Assembly (NCBI GenBank): GCA_942493075.1
Contig: OW818681.1
Span: forward strand, 496,001-560,000
Direction: 5' to 3'
Origin: JBBQYD01 sp942493075
Lineage (GTDB): Bacteria; Verrucomicrobiota; Verrucomicrobiia; Limisphaerales; UBA8199
Length of the DNA: 64,000 nucleotides
The position numbers and the translations under genes are program-made. Below are positions 36,658 through 47,041 of this stretch, piece by piece (position 1 is the first letter of the stretch; each line of letters opens with the position of its first letter). The notes beneath the pieces are model-generated. The model saw only the letters and a list, made by a program, of their open reading frames with translations. It did no database searches and had not been told where the DNA came from.

Positions 36658-39600
36658 ATGCAATGCAGCCATTCACTCTGTCTCGCCGCGGCGTTCTTCC
36701 TCTCTTGGATTCAACCTTCCGAAAGCGCGGCGGCCTCGTTTACGAAGGTGGCCGATTTCTCTTACAATGCACGCGGCGCTGTCTTTGATGCGGCTCGCAA
36801 TCGACTGTATCTCAGCCAAACGGAATCGAACCGGGTTTGGAGCGTCAATCCGGCGACGGGTGTTGTTGAAAGATCATTCGCGTTCGATTTTCATCCCGGG
36901 CTCGTGACTCTCTCTCCAGACGGCAAAAACCTGGTGGTTCATTTTCCATCTGATTCGAACGAAGGCCAGGCTTACGTTCAAACACTCAGTTTGGATTCGG
37001 GCGGGATGATCAACTTTTTTTCAGTCGGTTCTGAGAACATTTCAGATCTTCTGGCGTTGGAGGAAGGGCTGCTGGTGCTGCTGAGCCAGGACGGGGTGGG
37101 CCAATCCTATCGAAGCGGCTCCGGCACAATCCTTGATAGTTGGGGCTTCGGCAGCAACGGCCGCTTGGTGAAAGCTCTTTCCCCATCAGACTTCTACAGC
37201 ATAGGTTATTCTTCTATTGGCCACTTCTCAGCTAACCTGCTAACCGGGCAGATCACCTTTCGGGCAAATCGCAGCTGCTATGCCGCGAGCAAAACGTTCC
37301 TCCACCCCTCGGGCACCAACCTTATCACGCAGAGTGGAGAGATGTTCTCAGTCTCGAGCGATCCCTCCAAGGACCTGCTTTCGATCGGTTCGCTTCCTTT
37401 TCGAGTCGAGGCGGCCGCGTTTGACACGAATGAAAACGCTTTCTTCGCCGCAACAACCACGAACGTCATCTATTACAATGCAACGACCTTTGAAAGTATC
37501 CGTAACTTCCAGGTCACCAACACCCCAGACCTGCTGCTCTTATCGGGCAACTCTCTGGTTTGCGTCTCAATGCAAAGCAGCGCAACGCGCCTGTTTGTCA
37601 TGCCGAATCCGGCTGCCGGGTCCGCGATCAACACGCCGCCAACCCCGGCATTCACCTGGGATCCCGTTCCGCTGGATACAATATCCAGGGTCAACTTCGA
37701 CGCCTCTGCCTCGAAGGACGGCGAGGATGCTTTGCAGGAACTCATGTTCCGCTGGGATTGGCAGAACGATGGGCAGTTCGATACGGACTGGTCTTCGAGT
37801 CCGCTAGCTTCACACCTATTCAGCATGCCTGGCCAAAAGAGCATCCTCCTGGAAGTTCAAGACTCGCGGGGAATGAAAGCCCGCGCGACGAATACGTTTA
37901 GCATCATTCTGGGTAACGACTTTGGAATTGCCGGGCGCACTAACATCCCGTTTCAGGTGCCGTTTGCCGCATCGGAAGTTGCTCTGGGCTTGCAGCAAAC
38001 CAACGCGTTCCTGGCCGACCCTGTCGGCAAGCGAATCGTTGAACTAAACCTTGTGACCGGCCGTATCGCGCGTGAGTTCCCCTGCTTTATGGCGCCAGTT
38101 CAACTATGTCTTACGCCCGATGGCCGGTTTTTGTATGCGGGGCTGACCCCAGAGTGGCCAAGAGTCTACCAGCGGCCTTACAACCGTGGCTTAGTGGATG
38201 AATTTGATCTGGCGGCGGGAGTTCGCACTCGTGAATTGGAGATCGGTGCGGACCCATTTGACATGCTGGCTACGGCAGACACGCTAATCGTGAGCCCGGC
38301 TAACCAGTTTCAGGAATCCTCAGCCTTCTGGCTGGGGACTGGGCAGGCCCGGACGAATTTTTCTGTTGGGTCCAAAGCAAGAATCGCCCTGCACCCTTCC
38401 GGCACAGCATACTACGCGGCAGCCACAGACTCGGTCCCCTATGATATCTACCGGGTCAATTTCGGGCCCGGAGGCTACATATCCTCTTACGGCTCCCCAT
38501 ACCACGGCCATCACCCTGTTGAAGCCGGTGTCTGGGTCCATCCTCAAGGCAAACTGGTAATAACCCGCGGTGGCGGCATATTCACGAGCTCTGATACGAG
38601 AGAAAATGACATGATTTTTGTTCAGACTCTCGAAGGGGGTCTAGCCGAGGATATGTTTTTCGATCAAACGCGCAAAGCCCTCTTTACCGTAGCGGCAGCC
38701 AAACTGCGCTATTACCACAGCGAAACATTCACCCTTGCGCGAGAGTACTCCATCGGGACAGGAGGGCGTTTCGTCCTCGCAAACTCCAACACTGTATTTG
38801 CCTTCTCCGTCTCTTCCAACAGCACCAGCGTGCTGCCCATTCCAAATCCGGCTGTTGGGGGTGAGTCCAACCAACCGCCCCAAGTTGGTTTTGCCTGGCA
38901 TTCGGAAACAGGCATGCCTGTGTTCATCCGCTTTGATGCTTCATCTACAACGGACGACACCGACCAAACCGCAGCACTCCTCTACCGGTGGGATTTCGAT
39001 GATGACGGCGTATTCGACACAACTTTCACCAATTCTCCGGTAGCGAGTTGGCAATATCCGTTGGCTGGCTCCAAGCTTGTGACCTTACAGGTGAAAGATC
39101 GCTATGCGGCTCTGAGTGCTAATCGTCAACTGATCCACATCCCCACCCCTATAGCCGAGCCTGATCCGGAGACGCTGGAACCCGTTTTCGAAGCACCCAT
39201 CGCGGCGTCCGCAGTGAGTTTCGACCCGGTCAGGCCCTACCTATACGCAACAAGCGACAAGACACGCCGTCTCTTGAAAATTAATCTGATCACAGGCCTT
39301 GTCGAAGGGGAAGTCACTTTCGCACTTAAACCCACAGCCATTGCGGTAAATCCGCAAGGAAGTCATTTGTATGTAGCTCTCCTGGAGAGGGATTACAGTG
39401 CCGAGGTCCCAACTTCATTGATTGCTGAGTTTGACCTAAGCGCCGGGTTCGATTATCGCACCTTCTCCGTGCCGATGGATGTTTACAAGATCGCAGCAAC
39501 AGATCGGCGCATTGTAATTGCCACGGGGTATTCGCGGAGCATCTTGTCGCTCGCCTCTTTCAACAGCGCGACTGGCTTACTGCTCAGCCAGGCTGATACT

Positions 39601-42600
39601 TCCTCCAGCAGTGAACTGGCGTTGCCCCGTGCACAGAACACGGTGTTCATATCGGAACGGAATGTTAGTCCGCCGAGCATCTACCAAATAGCATTTAATC
39701 CTTTAACAGGGAAGTTTGGTGCAGGCACACCGATTGGTGCATCCGGCGGAGCCATCTTCCCAGACTCCGGTGGCCAGTGGGTAGTGAATGCCTTTGGCAA
39801 GGTCCATTCAACCAACGCCGTACTCCTTCGCCGGCTCGAGAACGGCACTATCTCAGATGCCTGGTTCGATCCTGCTCGCCCCGCGCTGTTCACTGCAGCC
39901 GGGGGACAAGTCTCGTTCTACAACAGCACTAATTTTGAACTCGCTGCCACCTACCCGGCTTTAGCTGGTACCACCTATATTGGCGGATGGAGCAATTCTA
40001 TATTCGCTGCCTCGCTCGAAACAAACCGCCTCGTCCTCCAACGTATTCTGTCCCCAGCCTGGGGTGCAGAAACGAATGCTCCGCCACAGCCGGCATTTAC
40101 TGCCACACCCACCCAGTTCCTTACTTTCCAGAATGCCACCTTCGATGCGGCCGCTTCGCGAGACGACTCCACGCCGGCGGATCAGCTTCTCTATCGTTGG
40201 GACTGGCTGTCCGATGGCACATTCGACACGCCTTTCACAAATTACCCTGGCGGAACACACCGGTATAACATCTCTGGTCAGATACGCGTGACGCTCCAAG
40301 TGAAGGATAGATTTGGCGCGGTGGCTACCCTTGTCAAAACCAACCAGGTCGTCGCCATCCCGGATCTCGGCGTTACATCCTCCAATCGCCTTGCCACCGC
40401 CACTGGACTGAACATCGGCGCTTCCGCCTTTGACCCTGTCCGCCCGCATCTATACATCCTGGACACAGTCTCGAACCGAGTGCTGCGCGTCCGCTTTGAT
40501 ACCAACGCCGCCCCCGGCAGTCTTAGCGCTCCGCTGGTTAGCAGCGCAGTGATCGACCGCTGGTTTCAGCTTGATTACACGCCCGGCTTTATCACGATCG
40601 CGCCATCCGGAGCCCGGATGTACGTGGCCGAGGTTCCCACAAATACTGGCCCGGCGAATGTGAACGTTTTCGATCTCGAAACTTCAGCACGCGTTTTCCA
40701 GTTCCAAATCCCTGAAACTCCCTACGACATGCTTGCCACGGACGCCTTTCTGATCTCCTCGGCCCGGTCCAGTTCGGGAGTGCGCAGCTTTCGCATCGCC
40801 GATGGCAAGGAAGTCTGCTGGCTCCGGAGTTATGGCAGCGGTAATACGCGTCTCGCCCTGCACCCCAGTCAAAACTTCTTCTATGGCTCCTCTGCCTGGA
40901 CAAGCAGTGGTGACGTCCACCACTTCGACCTCAATCCCAGCACGGGCGTCATTACCGACTCCATGTCCCGCTCTGGAATCGACCATTGGACTTCGCCTCT
41001 CATCGTGATCAACCCGTATGGCACTAATCTTGTAACGCGTAGAGGTTATATCTGCACGAGCAGCGACACGCCTGCCAATGACCTCATCATCCAAAGGACC
41101 CTCAGCCCGACGTACTTTCAGTCTGCCGTTTTCGCGCCGCGGAATTACGCCCTGTTTACCTCTCTCGGCTCGGCACTGAACCTGTATGATCTTCGGGACT
41201 TTCAGCTCAAACGCAGCTTCGGGTTTCCCTCCTCCATTCGTCAGCTATCAGTGTACGGCGGCCAACTGTTTTCCCTCTGCGGCACTGAAACCAACGCGTT
41301 TCTTACTGCCAGCAAGCTCCCCTCTGCCGGGGCTGGTTCGAATCTGGCACCTTCCTACGCGCGCGTGAGCAACCTGACCAACGGCACAGTTATTCCGCTT
41401 CCTGGCGTTCTCCAGCTTGAAGCGCAGGCTGATGATCCTGATGGCTGGATTACGCGCGTAGAGTATTATCTTGGTTTCGCCTATCTGGGTGCCTCGACGA
41501 ATTCCTCCTTTCGATTCGCCTGGACCAACCCACCGCCAGGTACTTATTCCGTCACCGCGATTGCACATGATAACTGGGGTGGCACGGTGAGCTCAGAGCC
41601 TGTGGACGTTACTCTCAATTATCGCCCCAATATCGAGATTCTCTCCCCCTCTTCGGGCGCAACCTTCGCTGCTCCGTCCGCAGTCCAAATTACCACCTCG
41701 GCACTCGATTCGGACGGTTCTGTCCAAGAGGTGAGATACTATCTCAACTCGATTTTAGTCGGCATCGCCGCAAGCCAGCCTTTTGCGTTGACCCTGGAGA
41801 ATCCGCCCCTGGGAACTAATCTTCTTGAGGCGATTGCCATTGACAATCTCGGGACGGAAAGCATGAGGGCCACGACCCGTTTCACGATGCTGCCCGCCGT
41901 TCCGAACGACCCATTCGCCGGGAGCCTTCCGTTGATTGGAAGCGATGTGACTGTAACTGCTTCGAACGTGCGCGCCACGATCGAAAAAGACGAACCCCTG
42001 CATAGCTCGGTTACAGGCGGCCATTCTCTTTGGTACACGTGGACTGCCCCCTCCGCTGGAGTCGTAACAATGGACACGGCTGGAAGTGAGTTCGATACCT
42101 TATTGGCGGTTTACACTGGCAGCGTGGTCACCAATCTCACAGAGATTGCATCGAACGACGATTACCCGGGTTTAGGCTCGCTGAGCCAAGTGAAGTTTCG
42201 CTGCGTTGCAGGTCGTCTTTACCGGATCGCTGTCGATGGCAGCCGAGGTGCAACCGGCACCCTGCGTTTAAACCTCGCCGTAACTCCGGACGCACCGGCT
42301 CCAACGGTTGGCAACGACATGTTTGCGAATCGCTTTCCTCTGCTCTGGACCTCCAACAGGATCAGTGTAACCGCAAGCAATCAACTTGCGACTAGAGAAC
42401 TGACGGAGCCTAATCACGCCGGATTAACTGGCGGGAAGAGTCTATGGTGGACGTGGGTGGCTCCAACTAACGGTAGCGTGCGCGCCAGCACTGCTGGAAG
42501 CGATTTTGATACGTTGCTCGCGGTATATGATGGAAACTGGTTTTATTACGCACCTGTTGCGAGCAACGATGACGATCCAGCGGCCGGCCTGACCAGCTCA

Positions 42601-44511
42601 GTCCACTTCAATGTATTTGCTGGAGTGACTTACAACATCGTGGTCGATGGTTTCAATGGTGACAGTGGCAGAATCGTACTGGACCTTGCCTATTCTGCAA
42701 CACCCGTGGGTTTGCTCACCAATGACTATTTTGCAGAAAGCACTCGTCTGACAAATGCCTCTTTCGTGCAGGTCGCCTCAAGCACACTCGCTACGAGAGA
42801 GGCGTTGGAACCTTTGCACGCCGGAAATGCAGGGGGCAAGAGTCTCTGGTGGTCCTGGACTCCGGAACTGTCTGGTGCGGCAATAATCTCCACTAAGGGC
42901 AGCAGATTGGACACCCTGCTTGGCGTTTACACAGGTTCTGAGCTTGCCACACTAAGCCCGCTCACCAGCAATGATGATCCGGGATCGGGAACTACTCAGG
43001 CAGAGGCAAGGTTCAACGCTATTGCGGGCACCAGATATCATATCGCCGTCGACGGGTTTGATGGTGCAAACGGGCTTGTGATGTTAAGCGCGGCAATCGA
43101 TCAAGCCGGGCCAGCACCACTCAACGACAACTTCTCATACGCATCTTCTCTTTCCGGGACAAACATTGAGATCGAAACCACGAACATTGGAGCCACCCGG
43201 GAGAAGAGCGAGCCCTTGATTTCCAGCACCGAAGGCGGCAAATCGCTTTGGTGGACCTGGACTGCGCCTGCCGATGGTGCGCTGGTCCTTTCCACTGCAG
43301 GAAGCGGGTTTGACACCCTGCTTGGATTATTTAGTGGTACTACTCTAGTGACGCTCTACAGCATAGCTAGCAACGATGATTTCCTGCCGGAAACCGGCAG
43401 CCGCATAAAGACGACTGTCACCGCGGGCATGACCTACCAGATCGCAGTCGATGGCTACCGCGGCGCTGTCGGCAACGTGCGCCTGAGTCTCCAGTTCATG
43501 CCCTTCGCGACAACCCCCCCCAATAACATGTTCGCGAACCGCACGGTTCTGTCCGGCATGTCGAACAACGTTATGAGTTCAACAATGAAAGCTTCCAGGG
43601 AAAGCTACGAACCCTATCACGCTGGGAAGTCTGGAGGCCATTCGCTTTGGTGGGAATGGACAGCCCCGTCCAACGGCACAGCAACGGTTTCAACAGAAGG
43701 CAGCGACTTTGACACTGTGCTTGCCGTTTATACGGGCTATTCTCTATTCACATTGACTCCTGTTGCGTCTAACGACGACGCTGCTGCCCGGGGTGATTTT
43801 ACCAGCCGGCTCACCTTCACGGCTGTGGCCGGGACGAGCTACCAAATTGCGGCCGATGGGTATGCCGGGGCCGCTGGAAATCTGAGGCTCAACCTGTTTG
43901 CCTCCTCGGCGGACAGCACCAAGCCAATCAATGATGATTTTGCCCATCGAACAATCCTTTTTGGTTCAAGCATTGCCGCACAGGGCCAGAACTCAGGAGC
44001 CACGAGCGAGCCTGGCGAACCTTCTCTTCCTGGCTCCGTTGCCAATCGGACGGTTTGGTGGACATGGACTGCCCCCGCTTCAGGAACAGTAGAAGTATCC
44101 GCCAAAGGCAGCACTTTTGACACCCTGCTCGCGGTTTACTCGGGAGGTTCTCTGACCGACCTGACGCGTATCGCGGAAAACGACGACGACCCCTTTGGTG
44201 GCACCACCAGCCGTTTGCAGTTCGAAGCAATCCGTGGCCGAACATATGAGATTCAAGTGGACGGTTATCAAGGTCGCTCGGGTGATGTCGCTCTAACGCT
44301 GTCCGCAACGCCTCCCTTGCTAATGGTCTCACCAAAATTGTTGCCCGATAGTTACAGTTTCCAGGTTGACGGGCCTCTGGGGCAGTTGGGCATCATCGAG
44401 ACCTCCACGAATCTTTCGTCCTGGATTCCCGTCGCGACTAACAGGATACCATTTGAGTACACCAGTCCTCGATCGGCTGCTGATCGCGTCCGGTTTTTCA
44501 GGGTTAAATAG
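36658..44511 (+). CDS. Giant secreted protein: propeller/PKD modules, Ig-like domains and six PPC-like repeats
   Basis: 2617 residues from the ATG at 36658 (signal peptide MQCSHSLCLAAAFFLSWIQPSESAA); the frame extends to a TTG at 36610. Three ~405-residue units each join a YVTN-like beta-propeller to a PKD domain (PKDs near 37630, 38855 and 40075; typical RWDWQNDGQFDTDW, ILLEVQDSRG). A fourth propeller follows to ~41340. Two bacterial Ig-like domains come next (~41370-41890; VEYYLGFAYLGAS, VRYYLNSILVGIA). Six tandem ~130-residue repeats run from ~41908 to ~44310, each with NDxFA, EPxHAGxxGGKSLWWTWTAP, GSDFDTLLAVYTG, ASNDD and YxIAVDGYxG, which resembles pre-peptidase C-terminal domains. No catalytic domain is seen. 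It lies 48 bases after the RCC1-like gene, so the two may be co-transcribed. Confidence 0.85.
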   Translation: MQCSHSLCLAAAFFLSWIQPSESAAASFTKVADFSYNARGAVFDAARNRLYLSQTESNRVWSVNPATGVVERSFAFDFHPGLVTLSPDGKNLVVHFPSDSNEGQAYVQTLSLDSGGMINFFSVGSENISDLLALEEGLLVLLSQDGVGQSYRSGSGTILDSWGFGSNGRLVKALSPSDFYSIGYSSIGHFSANLLTGQITFRANRSCYAASKTFLHPSGTNLITQSGEMFSVSSDPSKDLLSIGSLPFRVEAAAFDTNENAFFAATTTNVIYYNATTFESIRNFQVTNTPDLLLLSGNSLVCVSMQSSATRLFVMPNPAAGSAINTPPTPAFTWDPVPLDTISRVNFDASASKDGEDALQELMFRWDWQNDGQFDTDWSSSPLASHLFSMPGQKSILLEVQDSRGMKARATNTFSIILGNDFGIAGRTNIPFQVPFAASEVALGLQQTNAFLADPVGKRIVELNLVTGRIAREFPCFMAPVQLCLTPDGRFLYAGLTPEWPRVYQRPYNRGLVDEFDLAAGVRTRELEIGADPFDMLATADTLIVSPANQFQESSAFWLGTGQARTNFSVGSKARIALHPSGTAYYAAATDSVPYDIYRVNFGPGGYISSYGSPYHGHHPVEAGVWVHPQGKLVITRGGGIFTSSDTRENDMIFVQTLEGGLAEDMFFDQTRKALFTVAAAKLRYYHSETFTLAREYSIGTGGRFVLANSNTVFAFSVSSNSTSVLPIPNPAVGGESNQPPQVGFAWHSETGMPVFIRFDASSTTDDTDQTAALLYRWDFDDDGVFDTTFTNSPVASWQYPLAGSKLVTLQVKDRYAALSANRQLIHIPTPIAEPDPETLEPVFEAPIAASAVSFDPVRPYLYATSDKTRRLLKINLITGLVEGEVTFALKPTAIAVNPQGSHLYVALLERDYSAEVPTSLIAEFDLSAGFDYRTFSVPMDVYKIAATDRRIVIATGYSRSILSLASFNSATGLLLSQADTSSSSELALPRAQNTVFISERNVSPPSIYQIAFNPLTGKFGAGTPIGASGGAIFPDSGGQWVVNAFGKVHSTNAVLLRRLENGTISDAWFDPARPALFTAAGGQVSFYNSTNFELAATYPALAGTTYIGGWSNSIFAASLETNRLVLQRILSPAWGAETNAPPQPAFTATPTQFLTFQNATFDAAASRDDSTPADQLLYRWDWLSDGTFDTPFTNYPGGTHRYNISGQIRVTLQVKDRFGAVATLVKTNQVVAIPDLGVTSSNRLATATGLNIGASAFDPVRPHLYILDTVSNRVLRVRFDTNAAPGSLSAPLVSSAVIDRWFQLDYTPGFITIAPSGARMYVAEVPTNTGPANVNVFDLETSARVFQFQIPETPYDMLATDAFLISSARSSSGVRSFRIADGKEVCWLRSYGSGNTRLALHPSQNFFYGSSAWTSSGDVHHFDLNPSTGVITDSMSRSGIDHWTSPLIVINPYGTNLVTRRGYICTSSDTPANDLIIQRTLSPTYFQSAVFAPRNYALFTSLGSALNLYDLRDFQLKRSFGFPSSIRQLSVYGGQLFSLCGTETNAFLTASKLPSAGAGSNLAPSYARVSNLTNGTVIPLPGVLQLEAQADDPDGWITRVEYYLGFAYLGASTNSSFRFAWTNPPPGTYSVTAIAHDNWGGTVSSEPVDVTLNYRPNIEILSPSSGATFAAPSAVQITTSALDSDGSVQEVRYYLNSILVGIAASQPFALTLENPPLGTNLLEAIAIDNLGTESMRATTRFTMLPAVPNDPFAGSLPLIGSDVTVTASNVRATIEKDEPLHSSVTGGHSLWYTWTAPSAGVVTMDTAGSEFDTLLAVYTGSVVTNLTEIASNDDYPGLGSLSQVKFRCVAGRLYRIAVDGSRGATGTLRLNLAVTPDAPAPTVGNDMFANRFPLLWTSNRISVTASNQLATRELTEPNHAGLTGGKSLWWTWVAPTNGSVRASTAGSDFDTLLAVYDGNWFYYAPVASNDDDPAAGLTSSVHFNVFAGVTYNIVVDGFNGDSGRIVLDLAYSATPVGLLTNDYFAESTRLTNASFVQVASSTLATREALEPLHAGNAGGKSLWWSWTPELSGAAIISTKGSRLDTLLGVYTGSELATLSPLTSNDDPGSGTTQAEARFNAIAGTRYHIAVDGFDGANGLVMLSAAIDQAGPAPLNDNFSYASSLSGTNIEIETTNIGATREKSEPLISSTEGGKSLWWTWTAPADGALVLSTAGSGFDTLLGLFSGTTLVTLYSIASNDDFLPETGSRIKTTVTAGMTYQIAVDGYRGAVGNVRLSLQFMPFATTPPNNMFANRTVLSGMSNNVMSSTMKASRESYEPYHAGKSGGHSLWWEWTAPSNGTATVSTEGSDFDTVLAVYTGYSLFTLTPVASNDDAAARGDFTSRLTFTAVAGTSYQIAADGYAGAAGNLRLNLFASSADSTKPINDDFAHRTILFGSSIAAQGQNSGATSEPGEPSLPGSVANRTVWWTWTAPASGTVEVSAKGSTFDTLLAVYSGGSLTDLTRIAENDDDPFGGTTSRLQFEAIRGRTYEIQVDGYQGRSGDVALTLSATPPLLMVSPKLLPDSYSFQVDGPLGQLGIIETSTNLSSWIPVATNRIPFEYTSPRSAADRVRFFRVK

Positions 44512-44836
44512 ATGCCAAACCGCTTCGATTTGGTGAAGCTTGATCATTCTCAAACGGCACGAAAAGGGCAAGAATCAAGAATTGTGGATTCATCGCGTCG
44601 CACTCTCGGCTGGGAATAGTAAACCGCCCTGAATCAAATCGTAGAAATTCGGGGGGGAGCTCCCCCCCCATTTTTCAGACTGAAGGTTCGCCTTTCTTGG
44701 CACATTGAAGTTGACACGAGCGGCGGCTCCTGACTTACACTCCAGCTCATGGAACCCCCGTTGCGAAGCACACAGCTATCGAAGCCCCTCATCAGGATGG
44801 TAAACCAATGTATAACATATCCCAACAAGCATTCGT
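44512..44836. other. Intergenic region with a G/C palindrome, probable terminator
   Basis: About 325 bases. The only structure seen is GGGGGGG-AGCT-CCCCCCC (44651-44668), a perfect palindrome followed by a T-run at 44671-44675; it could form a 7-bp stem with a 4-base loop and terminate transcription on the plus strand. The promoter of the next gene should lie after it, but no clear -10/-35 was picked out. Confidence 0.45.
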
Positions 44837-46924
44837 ATGAGAACCATAGGCTCCACCATCAGAACCGCGTGCGCATATTTTCTCCCCACGCAGTCAACAT
44901 ATTCACGCTCCCTCCGCCGACGCACGCAAGCCAATTCGGGTTTGGCGCAGATGCTTGCGGCGGGGCTGATCGCACTGTCCATCATCTCGGTGCAGGCTCA
45001 AAACTATCTCATTGATTTCGGGGGAGCTAATCGAACCGTCCTTGGCCCGGCCCCAAATAACGATCCGAATAACTACTGGAACAATCTGGACAACACTATT
45101 GGCAGTTCGCCCACCGGAGTGCTGTCGAACTTGATTTCGACGCTCAACTCCACCAGCAGCATAAGCATCTTGATGACCAGCCGTTTCAACGGCGCCAACG
45201 AAAACGGCACCCAGAACTCTACAAGCTACCCGATGAACGCAACCCGCGACTCACTCTATGGCAACACGGAAGTATGGTCTGGGTTGGGAAACGTGTTTCC
45301 CAGTTTCAAGCTGGTTGGCCTGGATGCGGCAACCACCTACAATTTCACGTTCTTTGGTTCCAGGACGAGCGCAACCGACAATCGCGAGACCGGCTATACG
45401 GTCACGGGCGGTAACTCCGGATTTGCCGCTCTGGACGCCTCAAACAATGAAGACCAGACAGTAACCGTAAGCGGGATTACTCCAGACGGCGCGCGGGAGA
45501 TCAGCATCAGTCTGGCGCCCACAGCCAACAACAATAGCCCATACCACTTCACGTATCTCGGAGTGCTAAAGGTAGAGGCTATTCCTCCGCAGACACCTCT
45601 GGGTTTCACCCTCCAACCCGTCAGCCAGAAGGTCGTGCAGTACAAGCCAGTCACTTTCACAACGGTCGTAACCGGCGCACCGCCCTATTCCGTCCAATGG
45701 TATCAGAACGGCACACCCATACCGGGAGAAACGCAACTCAGCTACACTATCCCATCGGTGGAACTCTACATGGATGGCTGGCAATACCAGGTCTCTGTCA
45801 GCAACCTGGTGTACGGCGTGCTGAGCACCAATGCAGTCCTGACCGTCAGTTCAGATACAAATCCGCCGGTGCTGCTTGCTGCCAACAGCTACGATGGGAC
45901 GACTCTTCTGCTCCAGTTTAACGAGCCGCTCAACGCCACGGCCTACACGCCTGAAAACTACAAAGTCAACGCCGGGACAGTGAACGTGGTGGCCGCCCAA
46001 CCCGACACCGCAGGACAGATGATCACGCTAACCTTGGACGTGCCCATCACCGGTGCGTTTACGGTAGCTGTTAGCGGTGTGCAGGACCTGGTAGGCAATC
46101 CGATTTCCCCCAACACCATCCTAAACAGCTCAGTCACTCCCCTTGAAGATCAGGATCTGCTCTTCGACTTTGGCGGCAATAATACGACGGGCTTCGGCCC
46201 TGCCCCCGAGGACCCCGTAAACTATTGGAACAACGTTACCGCAGCCGTGGGCTCCTCGGACACGGGAGTGTTGCCTAACCTGGTGACCGCCCACAATGCA
46301 CAGACCCCTTACTCGCTGATGATGATCAAGCGGTTTGGCGGTGCCAACGAAAGCGGGACTCTCCTTTCCAGCGTCTTTCCAGCGAAAGCGACCCGCGATT
46401 CCCTCTTTGGGAATACCGAGTCCTTCCAAAACCTAAGCGATGTTTTCCCCAGTTTTAAACTGACCGGACTTAATCCCGCCCGGCGCTACAGTCTAACCTT
46501 CTACGCCTCGCGCACGGGAGTTACTGATAACCGAGAGACGGGGTACACGGTGCAGGGGGCTAACAGCATCCTCGTCACGCTAAATACTGCAAACAATGTG
46601 AACAACACTGTCACCGCAACCGGGATTTCCCCGGATGCAGCCGGCGAAATCACGGTAAGCCTTGCACCCACCGCCAACAATAACAACGCCAACCATTTCA
46701 CTTATCTGGGTGTAATGAAGGTGGCACCGTATAATCCACCTCCGATGTTCCTGCCGCCTGCCATCGAGAACGGGCAAATCAAACTGCAATGGGAGGGCGG
46801 GGGGCGGCTCCTGCGCGCTGCATCTGTTCTTGGCCCCTGGCTGCCGGTTGAACCTCTCCCCAGTTCGCCTTACAGTGAGTCGCTGGTGCCGGGTGAAAGC
46901 TGGTACTATCGGTTGCAGCAGTAG
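44837..46924 (+). CDS. Secreted protein with two copies of an unnamed ~190-residue domain
   Basis: 695 residues. The signal peptide follows a long basic lead (core LAQMLAAGLIALSIISVQAQ at ~36-55; an internal ATG at 44951 would shorten the lead). The repeated domain occupies ~57-250 (45005-45585) and ~440-630 (46154-46730): it opens with LIDFGG, and has YWNN, RFNGANENGT, ATRDSLYGNTE, VFPSFKL, DNRETGYTV and ends HFTYLGVLKV. Between them lie an Ig-like domain (VQWYQNGTPIPGETQLSYTI) and a fibronectin/SwmB-like segment (NEPLNATAYTPENYKVNAG). The C terminus is the shared YYRLQQ module. Two more copies of the domain occur in the next gene. Function unknown; probably surface binding. Confidence 0.85.
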   Translation: MRTIGSTIRTACAYFLPTQSTYSRSLRRRTQANSGLAQMLAAGLIALSIISVQAQNYLIDFGGANRTVLGPAPNNDPNNYWNNLDNTIGSSPTGVLSNLISTLNSTSSISILMTSRFNGANENGTQNSTSYPMNATRDSLYGNTEVWSGLGNVFPSFKLVGLDAATTYNFTFFGSRTSATDNRETGYTVTGGNSGFAALDASNNEDQTVTVSGITPDGAREISISLAPTANNNSPYHFTYLGVLKVEAIPPQTPLGFTLQPVSQKVVQYKPVTFTTVVTGAPPYSVQWYQNGTPIPGETQLSYTIPSVELYMDGWQYQVSVSNLVYGVLSTNAVLTVSSDTNPPVLLAANSYDGTTLLLQFNEPLNATAYTPENYKVNAGTVNVVAAQPDTAGQMITLTLDVPITGAFTVAVSGVQDLVGNPISPNTILNSSVTPLEDQDLLFDFGGNNTTGFGPAPEDPVNYWNNVTAAVGSSDTGVLPNLVTAHNAQTPYSLMMIKRFGGANESGTLLSSVFPAKATRDSLFGNTESFQNLSDVFPSFKLTGLNPARRYSLTFYASRTGVTDNRETGYTVQGANSILVTLNTANNVNNTVTATGISPDAAGEITVSLAPTANNNNANHFTYLGVMKVAPYNPPPMFLPPAIENGQIKLQWEGGGRLLRAASVLGPWLPVEPLPSSPYSESLVPGESWYYRLQQ

Positions 46925-46956
46925 CCTCACAGCCCATGTGGTTTCCTGCAGTCGCT

Positions 46957-46990
46957 GATTACGCCGGTCGAAGTCCTGCCCGGCGTGATC
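46957..46990 (+). other. Inverted repeat between the two domain-sharing genes
   Basis: GATTACGCCGG (46957-46967) pairs with CCGGCGTGATC (46980-46990), one G-T position, 12-base loop. No T-run follows, so it is not a classical terminator; it could be a weak attenuator, an RNA-processing hairpin or chance. Confidence 0.3.
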
Positions 46991-47041
46991 ACAGCTTAAC
47001 CGTCATCCCGTGAGGCTGACTGCAAAAGTCTTGATCAATCT

